From: Rheum nobile
Taxonomy: Eukaryota > Streptophyta > Magnoliopsida > Caryophyllales > Polygonaceae
Length of the DNA stretch: 64,000 bases
Direction: 5' to 3'
NCBI GenBank assembly: GCA_027886185.1
Contig: WOAB01000619.1
Location: forward strand, 7,812,001 to 7,876,000
This document shows, piece after piece, positions 46,727-57,552 of the stretch. Position numbers and translations under genes: made by a program. The stretch's first letter is position 1, and each line of letters begins with the position of its first letter. The notes beneath the pieces are model-generated. The model had not been told where the DNA came from. It was given only the letters and a program-made list of their open reading frames with translations, and ran no database searches.

Positions 46727-49111
46727 TGTAACACCCCCAAAACTTAACCCTTTTGGAAAGGTATTACCGCTAGTGACCCCAGTGTTCCTTACCGAGATCA
46801 CCCAAGACTTTACCGTTTAAATACAATTTATGAAATACAAATGATACATAATGATCAAAGCATTCAATTCCAAAACATAACATTGTCAAGGAAACATGAG
46901 TTACGAAATTACAACCCAATCCCGAATAGGCTAACACAGAGTTTAAACCAAATACAGCGGAAGTCTTATAAAATACATTACAACCAAAGTCATTGTCCAA
47001 AAGATCTCAACCTGATTAACGAAATAACTCAAACATTCGAAAACCACCGTCGACTCCATAGTCCTTCTATTCTTCTGAGCTACTTTCTATCTGATGTGCC
47101 GAATCAAACGGATGACACCAGCCCACATGCAGAGAACAAAGTTCGTGGGTTAGTCTACTTGAATAGACTAGCAAGGGCACAAAGCAGAATGGTTCGAAGC
47201 AGTCGTATTAGGTTAGACTCATCGCTTCTCGTATAACAACCGATGACGATAGTCAACCATCATACTCCTACTGGAATAAACAAGAGGTATGCTCAAGAGA
47301 AGATTCTGGAAGAATGAATCTTCACAGAAATTGACTCGAAAGAAGACTCCAACGGAAATGAGTCTTTAAGGAATTATGACAAATCTGGAATGTTTACAGA
47401 ATCATACAACAATGATTTAAAAGTTGACTGAGATGCTTCGGTTCACGACCAACCTCACCGCATACAGCGAGTCCAGATTGGAAAGAGAACGTACTATGAT
47501 CAAAGTCGAGATGAGTTTTCCTAGCTGCACTATAACTTAGCTGCACTACTCGCCGAAGGTTTATTAATTATGTGCGTCGAGTAGCACTTATCTGATTTAT
47601 ATTACAAACCACACATCACATTATTAGACTTTTACATGTGTACCCCACCATTGGGACGACACATCTTAGTATACGTTTCGTCGAGAGTGACGTACACCGG
47701 AAGGTTTGTGACACCAGCTAAGTGTCCTGTCTCTACACACTTGTGAAAGAGACCGATCATGATCTTAGAATAGTACCAGATGGAGACGAGCCACCCCGAT
47801 ACCAGATTATAAAGAAACGACCGGACGAAGTCCGAGTACATTCCTAACTACAGTGCTAACCACACAGATACAACACAATTACAGTTACAGAATAAATCCA
47901 CATAAAGGCCCGAAAGGCGATCACAGATAATAGCGTTGTTCTAACAGATATACAACCTATTATATGATTTTCAAAACAGTTTAAAAATCACTTCCAGATG
48001 AACACAGTAATAATCGTTCCAAATTAATTAATCAATTGAAATAACTGATAATCAATGTAAATATGGAAACGATGAGCAAGAGCGATTCCGGGCTCGACAC
48101 GGGTATAGCTCCGACAGCACAACGACCTTCGAGTCGACCCATAAAAGGAACCCTAAGTTAGATCCGACATAACAACAGTACGAATCTAAGAACGGCGAAA
48201 GAAATCGAAAGGAAAGACGCCACGACGACAACCAACCAAGCCAAAGCCACGAAGGCATTCTGGGCACTGGCGGCGGTCGCTGTTCTTGGCGGCGGTCGCC
48301 GCATTCATCACGGCGGGCGCCGTAAAGAACACGGCGGTCGCCGTGAAGAACTCCGACGACAGAACGAGAGAAAAACTCACCCAAATGATGCGCATTTCGA
48401 CCCCTTTTTGCCTTGCCTGGGTTCCAACCTCCAAAGGCAACCAAAAGGCTTCACAAGGGCTTCTGGAAACACCACCAACCGACACCAATGAAGCTTCCGA
48501 AATCCGGCGAAACTAACACTCCGACGAGGCGAAATTTTGGCAGAGATTCGGTGCTGGGATGGCTCAAAACCCTTCCCCTAACACCTCCTTTTATAGCCAA
48601 AGCAATGGGAACATCATCATCGCCCTAGACGAGGCCGAGCAGGGCTAGATCGGCGCGGCCAGAGCTCGCCGACGACCAACGGATAATGACTTCTGGGTAA
48701 TCACGGCGGGCGCCGCAACTTTGCCTACGGCGGGCCGCGGCGGGCGCCGTAATTACGGCGGTCGCCGTTCCTAGCCCTGACGAGCCCAGAGTAGGAGACG
48801 ACGGCCTGACACCTCGGGCCCAGCGACGGCGGGCGCCGTTACTGTATGGCGGTCGCCGTTTTTGCCTTTTCCCGCCCATTCAGCTTTTGAACGAGCAAGA
48901 CATTAACCCGGGATAAAAATTATCGTACGCGAATGCGTATAAACATCCGAAGCACGTCGTCTGTATTTTATTTCACTGAGAAAAATATTACAGATACAGA
49001 GCACATTACAGAATGTCTCAAGCTACCTGAATTAAATCCGACGTACTAAACTGATACTCGGGAAAATTCCAAAATTCCCAAAATAACCTTACAAAAATAC
49101 GGGGTATCACA
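46727..49111 (-). mobile_element. Solo LTR of a family related to the Ty3 element
   Basis: A 2385-bp piece with TGTAAC start and TATCACA end, clearly homologous to 455-2833 but diverged, and in the same minus orientation. It holds two clusters (48262-48350 and 48700-48862) of a GC-rich motif around GGCGGTCGCCG/GGCGGGCGCCG, with about nine copies. Its right end joins a SINE directly; the expected aagtc copy is only found after the SINEs. ORFs inside are not supported. Confidence 0.85.
48588..48595 (-). promoter_or_regulatory. Candidate TATA box in the solo LTR
   Basis: The minus strand reads TATAAAAG within GGCTATAAAAGGAGG, at the position matching the weaker candidate in the other LTR (10847-10856). 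Confidence 0.55.
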
Positions 49112-49325
49112 TCAGCGCAATTGGTATTCACTCCTTGTGGGGAGTGGATAAAGGGTGGAGAGGTCGCGTGTTCGACTCTCACCAACAACCTCTTGGCTAA
49201 TGGCTTCCATTTAATTTGGAGTAGCCCCCAAGGATGGGTTGGGGTACATGGGTTGCGGCTCATGGAGTGTCTCATGTTGGGCTAGACCCGTGGCTTGAGC
49301 ACTCACATAAAAGTGTACTTTTTTA
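49112..49325 (+). mobile_element. tRNA-derived SINE
   Basis: It starts cagcgcaattggtattcact and has a B-box-like tgttcgactct near 49170. The body has ggatgggttggggtacatgg, and it ends with aaaagtgtacttttttata, where the T run would stop RNA polymerase III. The body matches the SINE arms at 61718-62460. It begins directly at the LTR end, so its head is slightly cut. Confidence 0.8.
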
Positions 49326-49530
49326 TAATACCCACACCACATTGGGCCAACACAATTGGTATTCACTCCTTGTGGGGAGTGGATAAATGGGAGAGGTCTC
49401 GAGTTCGAGTGCCCCCAACAACCTCTTGGAAATAGCTTCCTAATTAATTAGGAGGAGCTACCAAGGATGGGTTGGGGTGTATGGGCTGCAGCCCTGTGAT
49501 GGGCCGGCCTAATGTGGTGTGGGTATTATA
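49323..49530 (+). mobile_element. SINE with the remnant of an opposite arm
   Basis: The SINE body runs from about 49350 (acaattggtattcactcctt) to 49530, with B-box-like gagttcgagtg. Before it, tataatacccacaccacatt (49323 on) is the inverted copy of its own end (aatgtggtgtgggtattata). So this looks like a head-to-head SINE pair whose left arm lost most of its body. Confidence 0.75.
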
Positions 49531-50289
49531 AAGTCTACCACGAGGATCAAGCACAAGTGGATGGTGTTGTTGTTCAACCACGAGGCGACAGGCCAGTATT
49601 CATGGGGAGCTGGCATCTTGGCGTACCTGTATCGGAACATAGGACAGACGTCGAGACGAGAGGCACATGGAATTGCTAGTTGTGGCATACTATTGAGGGT
49701 AAGAAATGGGCTTTTAATTAATAAATTTAAAAGATACGTTATAATTGTTTAGTTTTTTAATTCGTATCGTTCAATTTTGGTCTACACTCATGGATATGGG
49801 CATATTTCCCCATTTTTGTGGACACTATGTCATGGACCCTGCTGCCATGCTAGACGATGTTGCAGCCATCAGAGACGGTCATGAGATCCCACAGGGCAAA
49901 GATCCTGGCCGTTTGGTCTGTATACGCCGCATGCAGGACAACATCAGATACGAGGAGGAATCTGTTTTGTTATATTAATAATTTATTTTATAATATATAT
50001 TGACGCACAATACTAATTTAATATTAATTACTTGTTACAAGTACAGTGGTTCCCATTTCCTAGGGTATCATTCGACAGGCCAGAGTATGCTCCTTCTCTG
50101 TTCCGAGGCATAATCCAAATCATGGATATCCAGGAGCCGTATCTGCCTGACCGTGTCCTCCGATAGTTCAGAATGTATAAGGGGTTCTGGATTTACCGCA
50201 AGTGCCTCGCTCAGTCAACCATCAGAACGACCTCACCTACTACTCAGTCACATTTGAGTGATATCTGTTGGGGGCGTGGGATGAGGTTC

Positions 50290-51158
50290 TGATGTGAATC
50301 AAGGATCGGGGTCGATGCGGTGCAAGGCAAGGCTCGAAAGATCTTCAAGCAATCGTCAAGAAAAGCCCAGAAAAGTGATTGACTTCAACTGGCTCGTTCT
50401 CCTTGCTCCGAACTCTTAATTGGATGATTCCAAAGCCCAGAGACATATCTGAGAGTCTAGAATAATCCATCAAAATTCGGTGGACAGTGGATCAATGGAT
50501 CGGAAGTTATGATGTTTCTCCCGAACAGTCGCAACCAGAAAACAATGTAAGCGAAAGGGAAATGGATGATTTTGGCCTGGTGTTTGATGGGGACGGTGGA
50601 TGATTGTTTGAAGGAGATGGAAATGAGGGATAAGCACCTAACACTCTTGTGGATATGACTCACCACTCAAGTTTAGGAGAGATCAAGATTCAAGAGATAT
50701 GACTCACTCTTGAAACAAGACCGATTTGTTCGATATTACTCACGAACACACTCGATATGACTCACGAGCAAACAAGAGAAAGATTGACGTTTTAAGAAAG
50801 CTCTCAATGAGGTTTTTGATTCAATAAAAACGTCCCTTACATGAGGGAGATGGAAGCCTATTTATACTACTATGGGGGCTGGCCTCTTGGAGCCTTTTCA
50901 AGGCATTTAATGCCTAGTTATCATCCCACATAGGGAGTGATAAACCGGCCAACCAAGGTCCCAAGGAGGGCTGATTACAATGCATTAAAAGGACGACAAC
51001 TCCCTAGGCAAATAGGCTCCAAAATACAAAATTCAAACTAGAAATTCAAATGCAAAATGGAGGGAGATTTCAAGCACATGGGCCGGCTCTTCTTGGACTT
51101 GTAACAACATGAATGGGCCTTGATCTTGTTTGGTTCTTGATGTGGAGGATTCACATCA
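50290..51158 (-). repeat. 3' LTR of the small LTR element
   Basis: 869 bp, in direct repeat with 51738-52606. It contains the gatatgactcaccactc phrases also seen at 1-449 and 11353-11924, which links these to a common LTR superfamily. Confidence 0.93.
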
Positions 51159-51171
51159 TCCTCCTCTCCTT
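51159..51171 (-). other. Polypurine tract of the small LTR element
   Basis: On the minus strand AAGGAGAGGAGGA directly precedes the 3' LTR. Confidence 0.85.
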
Positions 51172-51244
51172 CAAAAAGGATTCGACCTCGAATCTTCTTA
51201 AGGTAGACATCTTCTTCATGCGCTAAATAGGGCTTGAATTGGAC

Positions 51245-51796
51245 TCATTTGCGGTCCTTGCTTGTTTGTTTCTTACAATGTGCCGTGTGCCTCTCATGTT
51301 GCCTCCACGACTCCTCATGCATCTCCTCTTCTACAAGAAGGATGGGCAAGCTTGAAGGAACGGTAGGTATAGCGTCCATCCATGGAGTGGCCAAAGAAGT
51401 TATGGAGCTACGCTTGATGGGATGCCGAAACTTGCTTCTTGGAGGAGTTGGAGATGGTTCAAAGGACTCTTTGGTCATGTTCCCACTTGTCTCTTGAGGC
51501 AACTCCTCTTTCATTAGTTGTGGCTCCTCCTCCACAATACTCGGGATTGGCTCATCATCATGAATTTTCTTCTCAACAACAATTTTGTTGGCTTTACGAC
51601 ACTCGGCTTCCTTAAGCGACCACAATATCCCATAGATTTTGTTGACAGTCTCCATAACGTCTTTATGGAGTTCCTCACTCCTTCCTTCATATGACATTCT
51701 CTCTTTCGAACCCTCCTCGCGTGGCTCTGATACCAAATGATGTGAATCAAGGATCGGGGTCGATGCGGTGCAAGGCAAGGCTCGAAAGATCTTCAA
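51245..51796 (-). CDS. Short ORF in the small LTR element
   Basis: A 183-codon ORF starting inside the 5' LTR and covering most of the internal region. It contains LHKDVMETVNKIYGILWSLK and a Pro/Ser-rich region, and ends KKQTSKDRK. No zinc knuckle, protease or other enzyme motif. It could be a relic of a gag-related ORF or a spacer that stays open by chance. Confidence 0.4.
   Translation of the reverse strand: MKIFRALPCTASTPILDSHHLVSEPREEGSKERMSYEGRSEELHKDVMETVNKIYGILWSLKEAECRKANKIVVEKKIHDDEPIPSIVEEEPQLMKEELPQETSGNMTKESFEPSPTPPRSKFRHPIKRSSITSLATPWMDAIPTVPSSLPILLVEEEMHEESWRQHERHTAHCKKQTSKDRK
51724..51735 (-). other. Primer binding site of the small LTR element
   Basis: The minus strand reads TGGTATCAGAGC, complementary to initiator Met-tRNA, two bases from the LTR. 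It is the same site as in the large Ty3 element. Confidence 0.93.
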
Positions 51797-52606
51797 GCAA
51801 TCGTCAAGAAAAGCCCAGAAAAGTGATTGACTTAAACTGGCTCGTTCTCCTTGCTCCGAATTCGGAATTGGATGATTCCAAAGCCCAGAGACAGATCTGA
51901 GAATCTAGAATAATCCCTCAAAATTCGGTGGACAGTGGATCAATGGATCGGAAGTTATTATGTTTCTCCCGAACAGTCGCAACCAGAGAACAATGTAAGC
52001 GAAAGGGAAATGGATGATTTTGGCCTGGTGTTTGATGGGGACGGTGGATGATTGTTTGAAGGAGATGGAAATGAGGGATAAGCACCTAACACTCTTGTGG
52101 ATATGACTCACCACTCAAGTTTAGGAGAGATCAAGATTCAAGAGATATGACTCACTCTTGAAACAAGACCGATTTGTTCGATATTACTCACGAACACACT
52201 CGATATGACTCACGAGCAAACAAGAGAAAGATTGACGTTTTAAGAAAGCTCTCAATGAGGTTTTTGATTCAATAAAAACGTCCCTTACATGAGGGAGATG
52301 GAAGCCTATTTATACTACTATGGGGGCTGGCCTCTTGGAGCCTTTTCAAGGCATTTAATGCCTAGTTATCATCCCACATAGGGAGTGATAAACCGGCCAG
52401 CCAAGGTCCCAAGGAGGGCTGATTACAATGTATTAAAAGGACTACAACTCCCTAGGCAAATAGGCTCCAAAATACAAAATTCAAACTAGAAATTCAAATG
52501 CAAAATGGAGGGAGATTTCAAGCACATAGGCCGGCTCTTCTTGGACTTGTAACAACATGAATGGGCCTTGATCTTGTTTGGTTCTTGATGTGGAGGATTC
52601 ACATCA
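51738..52606 (-). repeat. 5' LTR of the small LTR element
   Basis: The LTR next to the primer site, so the promoter-bearing copy. Confidence 0.93.
52307..52314 (-). promoter_or_regulatory. TATA box of the small LTR element
   Basis: The minus strand reads TATAAATA followed by GGCTTCC, a good plant TATA box on the element's own strand. The other LTR has it at 50859-50866. Confidence 0.65.
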
Positions 52607-52935
52607 GGTTCCTAGGCCTTTGTTCCGGATTCAGCAGCCACGAGCCACCTTATATTGGACCGTGACGAACGACTATCTGGATTGGTTGGACGACTACTCT
52701 CATGTGTTGGTGGATCCCAGATCCATCAGACAATATCGTCCCACGGGCCCTATCCATCCCACACCTTCAGTGGACACTCTTGCGGTATGTTTGATTCGTG
52801 TAATTCAATAAATATTTATTATTTTTTGTCATATATAAATTCTAATGGGTATTACCATTACGAATACAGCGGAATCAGTTGGTTGCTGGTGAGATATGTG
52901 GTTATTACCATTACGAATACAGTTAACGCACATAA

Positions 52936-53643
52936 CTGAGATATGTGGTTATTACCATTATAAAAAGGAACTTCGTCTTCTTCTAGGGTTCGTCAGCTTC
53001 AGATCCGCCGCGCAGAGGAGAAATTAGTAAAAACCTTACCGTCTAGATGAAAAATATGTATTTTTACTCGTCTACAATTTAATCTTTGTGCGGCACCGCT
53101 TGATGTAGAAATTTATGGTATGGTAATGTGCCTTTTTATAGACGAGTATTAGGGTTTAGGAACGTGCCTTTTTGAAGACGAGCTTGGATTGGGCTCAAAT
53201 CAAGGCCCGAAGCAAAATTGGGATCATTAAAAATTGGCCCAATTTTGTTATTTATCCGGTCCAATCAGCCCAAATTGGATTGGGCTTCGTTATTCATTCG
53301 GTCCACGAAGCCCAATTTTTAATGAGCCCGATTTTGCTTCGGGCCTTGATTTGAGCCTAATATGCTCGTCTTCAAAAAGGCACGTTACCAACCCTAATAC
53401 TCGTCTATAAAAAGGCACGTTACCAACCCTAATACTCACATCAAGTGGCACCGCGCAAAGCTTTTTCTAGGGTTCGCCAGCTCCAGTTCCGCCGTGTAGA
53501 GGAGAAAACTCAACCCCACGAGATATTATTCAGCTTTTCGGTAATATTATTCATATTTTTTGGCTTTAGTTTTTGCAAGAGTTTATAGCTTTTAATACAA
53601 TAATTCATAGTCCAGATCCGGGATACCAAGTTCATAGGAGAGG
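52936..53643. repeat. Intergenic foldback with flanking direct repeats
   Basis: An inverted repeat runs from 53088 to about 53457 with its centre near 53274. Arms of about 180 bp share blocks such as ctcaaatcaaggcccgaagc. Outside it, a roughly 42-bp direct repeat (tctagggttcg...gccg...agaggagaaa) occurs at 52982-53023 and 53466-53507. It separates the PMD gene from the GRF ORF and looks like a foldback insertion or promoter duplication. No gene inside. Confidence 0.8.
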
Positions 53644-53970
53644 ATGGCTTCGTCGTCCAGCAGTGCACATGCTCCGGTTACAATGTGCGAGTGCAATTTC
53701 TCGGTCATCATGTACACTTGCGACAAACCCAATCACTACAAAAGAAGGTATCTCGCATGCAAGGATTACATCCCAATGGAGCGGTATGGTACAATGAGAG
53801 GGTGGCGTACCTTTAAGTGGCTTGATCCAGAGTATGACGATAATGTTGCCAAGATTATTAGAGAATTGGTGCTGAAAAGAAATGAGCTTAAACAGCTAAA
53901 CCAAACCCTTTCAGATTCAAATGTGAAGTTAAGAAAGCATATATATTATCGGGGTTTTCGAATTGATTGA
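53644..53970 (+). CDS. GRF-type zinc-finger small protein of the MULE
   Basis: An intact 108-codon ORF. After a Ser-rich start (MASSSSSAHAP) comes CECNFSVIMYTCDKPNHYKR, RYLACKDY and RTFKWLDPEYDD, then a Leu/Asn-rich helix (RNELKQLNQTLSDSNVKLRK) likely to be a coiled coil. The spacing C-x-C ... C ... FKWLD follows the plant zf-GRF pattern, but the Cys that normally precedes the F-x-W-x-D block is missing (GWRTFKW), so zinc binding may be weakened. GRF fingers bind single-stranded nucleic acid in known proteins. Same strand as the PMD gene. Confidence 0.68.
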   Translation: MASSSSSAHAPVTMCECNFSVIMYTCDKPNHYKRRYLACKDYIPMERYGTMRGWRTFKWLDPEYDDNVAKIIRELVLKRNELKQLNQTLSDSNVKLRKHIYYRGFRID

Positions 53971-54331
53971 TGTTATAAGAAATGACCTTAGTTCGGTGCT
54001 TATTTCGAGTTCTATGTTTATTTTGAGTTTTATGCTTGTTGATTTCCAAGTGTATGATTACATAAGTTTGCAAATGTATGATTTCCAAGTTTATGATTTG
54101 GAAATGGTAAGATTATATTGCATTACAAGTCACACGATTATTACATCAACTACTGGTAATGTCGATCAACTACACCAAATAATCTGCATTCTGACCGGCT
54201 GCCATGCGACATTCCTTAAACTCTTGCAATTTCAAAGCATACAGTTCTTCCCACCACAGGATTCTTCGATCGCAATGTCTTCACCACGCATCCGTAATGG
54301 GTGGTAATGGAGAATCATCACCGAGTGTCAC
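53971..54331. other. Gap between the convergent GRF and transposase genes
   Basis: Short AT-rich phrases such as gatttccaagtttatgattt are repeated at 54041-54100. It probably holds 3' ends of both genes. No supported ORF. Confidence 0.45.
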
Positions 54332-54870
54332 CTATACGAATACAAACAAAAAATACGCAATTAGCGTACACGAAATGATCGGGTACATCGAAGTACAAGT
54401 AGAGAGACAAAGCATTATCGGTATCCAGTGGTTGTGATCCCCTACGTGTGCTATCACCAAAATTTGTGAGGGAGGAGCGAGGCTTGGTCCACACGGGCTT
54501 ATTGGTAAGCACAATAAAGGGTACTAAGATAAGACGATCACAACAACGTTATACACCGTGGCAAACACTAAACCCATAAATGGCATGTCAAGCCAATAAT
54601 CCTTGCCGCAAGGGGTCTTCATATAGTTAATTTGAACCATTAGATCATCCCATGACCCTGGATCTCGTGTTAGTTCTCGTATCGGCTCCCACAATTGTCG
54701 GTTGGCACGCAACTCCTTTGCCAGCGCGCTATGGATCAAGACCCTCACTCATCCCCTTAAGTATAGGCAAAGACCGATATCCACAGTGTCTGTCTGAACG
54801 TACATCCATAGCAATGTTAATGTACCCAAACCAGAAGTAATCGATATTCTGAACCCCAAAGTCCACCCCA
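54332..54870 (-). pseudogene. OTU-type cysteine protease domain
   Basis: The C-terminal domain of the entry above. The nucleophile Cys (RSDRHCGYR, normally DGNC) and the His (DHNHW) are both visible. The Asp and Cys spacing of the first motif is kept, but Gly is replaced by Arg. A one-base frameshift near 54748 and one in-frame TAG at 54526-54524 interrupt it. OTU proteases remove ubiquitin; fusions to MULE transposases occur in plants. Confidence 0.75.
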
Positions 54871-57231
54871 CAATGAAGCATGGTATCTTTATACCACTCC
54901 GAGGGACCGACTCCCACAGGGTCGGTCTCGACATACATCTCTTCAACTTGTGATTCTTCTGGTTGGGGTTGGGATTGCATGTCTTCAGCGTCGATCACCA
55001 TGAAACTTGCTTGCTTTCTGGGACGGGCTGGCCCTTTCACCTTCTCCTTTGCCTTCTCATTTTCTTTCACCTTTCCCTTTCCCTTTGCCTTCTCAGACTT
55101 TAGTAAGTCTTCTCTTACGTGCTTATGCAGGCTCTTTTCCCTAGTCGGCGACCCCTTTGCCTTGTTCTTCGAACCACTTGGCCTTCCCGTTCTATGGATG
55201 TCCGTCGGCTCCATAAATGTACTATGTTCCGAATGCTCCAAGGCAACGTACAGATCACTCACTTGCCATAACGTGTCTTTGTTCAAATTTTGGGCTTGCA
55301 ATCTCGACCACATATCATGCAATCTCAACTCTGGAACGGATATCGGAACATTGTCGTCAGCAAGCGCAAATGTTGTTGGATGCTCTTCCCAATGCAATTC
55401 CTTCCAGAAGATGTGAATGTCATCTGGAGTGAGAGCTATCCTCGTAATGATGGAATTTACAATATTGTGGACGCAGGGCATCCCAAGGCAGTCTCTCACC
55501 CAGTGATCGTCGCATACTTTTGAATTGTCATCCTTGACTATCCGATCATACATGTCCAACAACAAATCAAAGCACCTATCCGACACTCTGCAGAAGAGCC
55601 TTGAAAACACCATTCGTTCAAGCTCCAGAAACCCTGGATCATTGAACTCCATTGGTCGTGTAGACAGTGAGTTGTTCATGGTCGCCCTAATCGTATCGAT
55701 TTAAAGAATGATCGCATGGTGGATCCTCACGATCACTCTGTTAAAGCCGCCTCTGCTAGACCCGACAATATCTTTCAACACACGATGCATCCCCTCAACC
55801 CTATCAAAACGGAAATATTTCTTGCCTTAGTACGACTTCCAGACCCAATAGTAAAAATAATCAACTACACAATGTTCAAAAGATACTTGTTTGAAGTCCT
55901 CGTGAAGAAGTGAAGAGTGTAATCCGTCCACGCTCTTACTATGCTTTCCTTGTAAGGAGTCAGCCATTCCCTCTATCCAACAAGGCCGCTCTTCCACGAT
56001 GTCCTCAATGCTCTGAGCCTCTCCTCGTACCTTTTCTCAGTGGTTGAGAAAAAAAAGTCCCCAACACTAGTTTGTAAACATATCGACTTTGGCACTGTCT
56101 TTTATAACCTTGTCGGTATGTGCCTTTATGTTGTTTCTAATATGCACCCAGCACAAGAGGTGTCTTACCGGGACGCCTTCGAAAACTACTTTAATAGCTT
56201 TGATGAGGGCCTTTTTACAATCGGTCATTATAGCCTTTGGCATTACTCCCAACTGCTCAAACAAGTTTCGAAGGGCCCTCACTATCCACCGGTAATGGAA
56301 AACTTTTCCGCTCGGGTGAATGCATGCGCAATGTTGAACGTCTTGCGAGTGCATGTAAAACCAACAATCTCTACCAAAGGCATATCATACCTATTGATAG
56401 ACGTAAGAAATAAACGTACCAATATTTAGTGCATATAACTAACTAAAATGTAGCACATAGAAAAATAACTAACTATTATTAAAATGTATTACATACTTAT
56501 TTGTCTTGTATGTGGCGTCGATGATCACCACGTGCAGGAACTTCTTCAACAACCGTAGCGACTCCGGGTGAGCAAAAAACAGGATCTCCACCTCGTCCTC
56601 TCTGTTCACATTCCTAAGAGGTGAAAAAAGATACCCGTTCTCTTTCAAAAAATGATGGGGCCATTGGGTAACCGACAATTCCCCATGATCCTCGTAATGG
56701 AGCTTATGCAAAACGTCGGCAATCTACTTCATTGTTGTTACATTTCTCGGGAAGTTTTTCCTCAACTCTGAAATAATTTCTTTCGGCGTCTTGCGACCAT
56801 CGCCCCACTCCTAGCCATGACCTCCTCCTCCTGGGTCATTTGACCTATGAATGCATTCCCATAAAATCTAGTCTGAAGCATGTGGTTGTGGGTGCTATGT
56901 ATAACATCCAAGACCCATCTTTGAGAAAGAGACCCTAGCTCATTTTTCAAACGGCACCTGTATAGCTCGAATTTACAATCGCACTTCTTCGATTTGCGTT
57001 TTCGAATCCTCGGAACCGGCAACTCCGGATTTTCTAGATTAAGTTTCAGCCTCCCAGATCTCGGTTCACCATATCTATCGCAAGTCAAACTAACGACGTA
57101 CGGATTTGAGGTACGTTTCACCAAAACTATCATCACTTATTTTGCTCTCGCTCTCGCCCATTCAACCATTTCATCCATACTCTCCCAAACTTGGCATGTA
57201 CGAAATCGTTCTCCATAATCTTTCCCCTATT

Positions 57232-57552
57232 ATTGTGTAATAATTTTTGATTTATGGATTATTATAGTGTCTATAATTATAACAGTCTAATAATACAACA
57301 AAATTGCAAAGTCATTAATTCATAACCTAAACCATGAATTTTTTGCTAAACTATGTAACTACTAGTTCATACCTAATATCAATTGTTAATAGCTACAACA
57401 AAATTGCAATATCATATTAATTCATAACCTAAATCATATTAATGGCTACAATTCATAATAACTACTTCATACAAATTTAATTATATTAAATATTTATACG
57501 TATAACTAAGACAAGAATCATTACTCAAACGAAAATTAATTCAACACTAACC
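57232..57552 (-). other. Intron 1 of the MULE transposase
   Basis: On the minus strand it begins GTTAGTG after the acidic exon and ends near AATAATAG before the stretch that encodes the FAR1-type part. It is AT-rich, which fits an intron. Confidence 0.5.

Larger units (their letters stand above)
50290..52606 (-). mobile_element. Small non-autonomous LTR retrotransposon
   Basis: Two 869-bp LTRs (50290-51158 and 51738-52606) surround 579 bp. TSD is ggttc (50285-50289 and 52607-52611). LTR ends TGATGTGAATC and GATTCACATCA form an 11-bp inverted repeat. The two LTRs differ at only about a dozen places by eye, so it is young. The primer site (51724-51735) and purine tract (51159-51171) show minus orientation. 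It lacks pol, so it depends on another element. In size it lies between TRIM elements and larger non-autonomous groups. It interrupts the PMD gene between WDEV and PRPLF codons. Confidence 0.93.
45360..52935 (+). pseudogene. Plant mobile domain (PMD/MAIN-like) gene carried by the MULE
   Basis: Exons on the plus strand: a disordered acidic/Pro-rich part (45372-46120); TRKVLRVHIHVGWTTELEQF from about 46215; then FVER and, after a one-base frameshift near 46395, WHSKTSLFHFPWGKMNITLH, ILKVSIDG and WYKDVGIPLQYL; then VLVDKS at 46725. Reading resumes in frame after the composite insertion at 49531 (TTRIKHKWMVLLFN, SWGAGILAYLYRNIG), then SWIWAYFPIF (49787 on), EPYLPDRVLR (50130 on) and finally WDEV joined to PRPLFRIQQP across the element at 50290-52606. 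FVERWH..T..FH and SWG.A.LA.LYR are PMD hallmarks. In-frame TAGs occur at 46077, 46548, 46581, 46644 and 50164. PMD proteins (MAIN/MAIL) act in silencing and genome stability and occur in plant MULEs. Confidence 0.82.

Noticed and set aside
48286..48628. ORFs in the solo LTR near 48286-48628
   Set aside because: Short, GC-rich LTR sequence without conserved domain; the region matches LTR DNA of the other family members.
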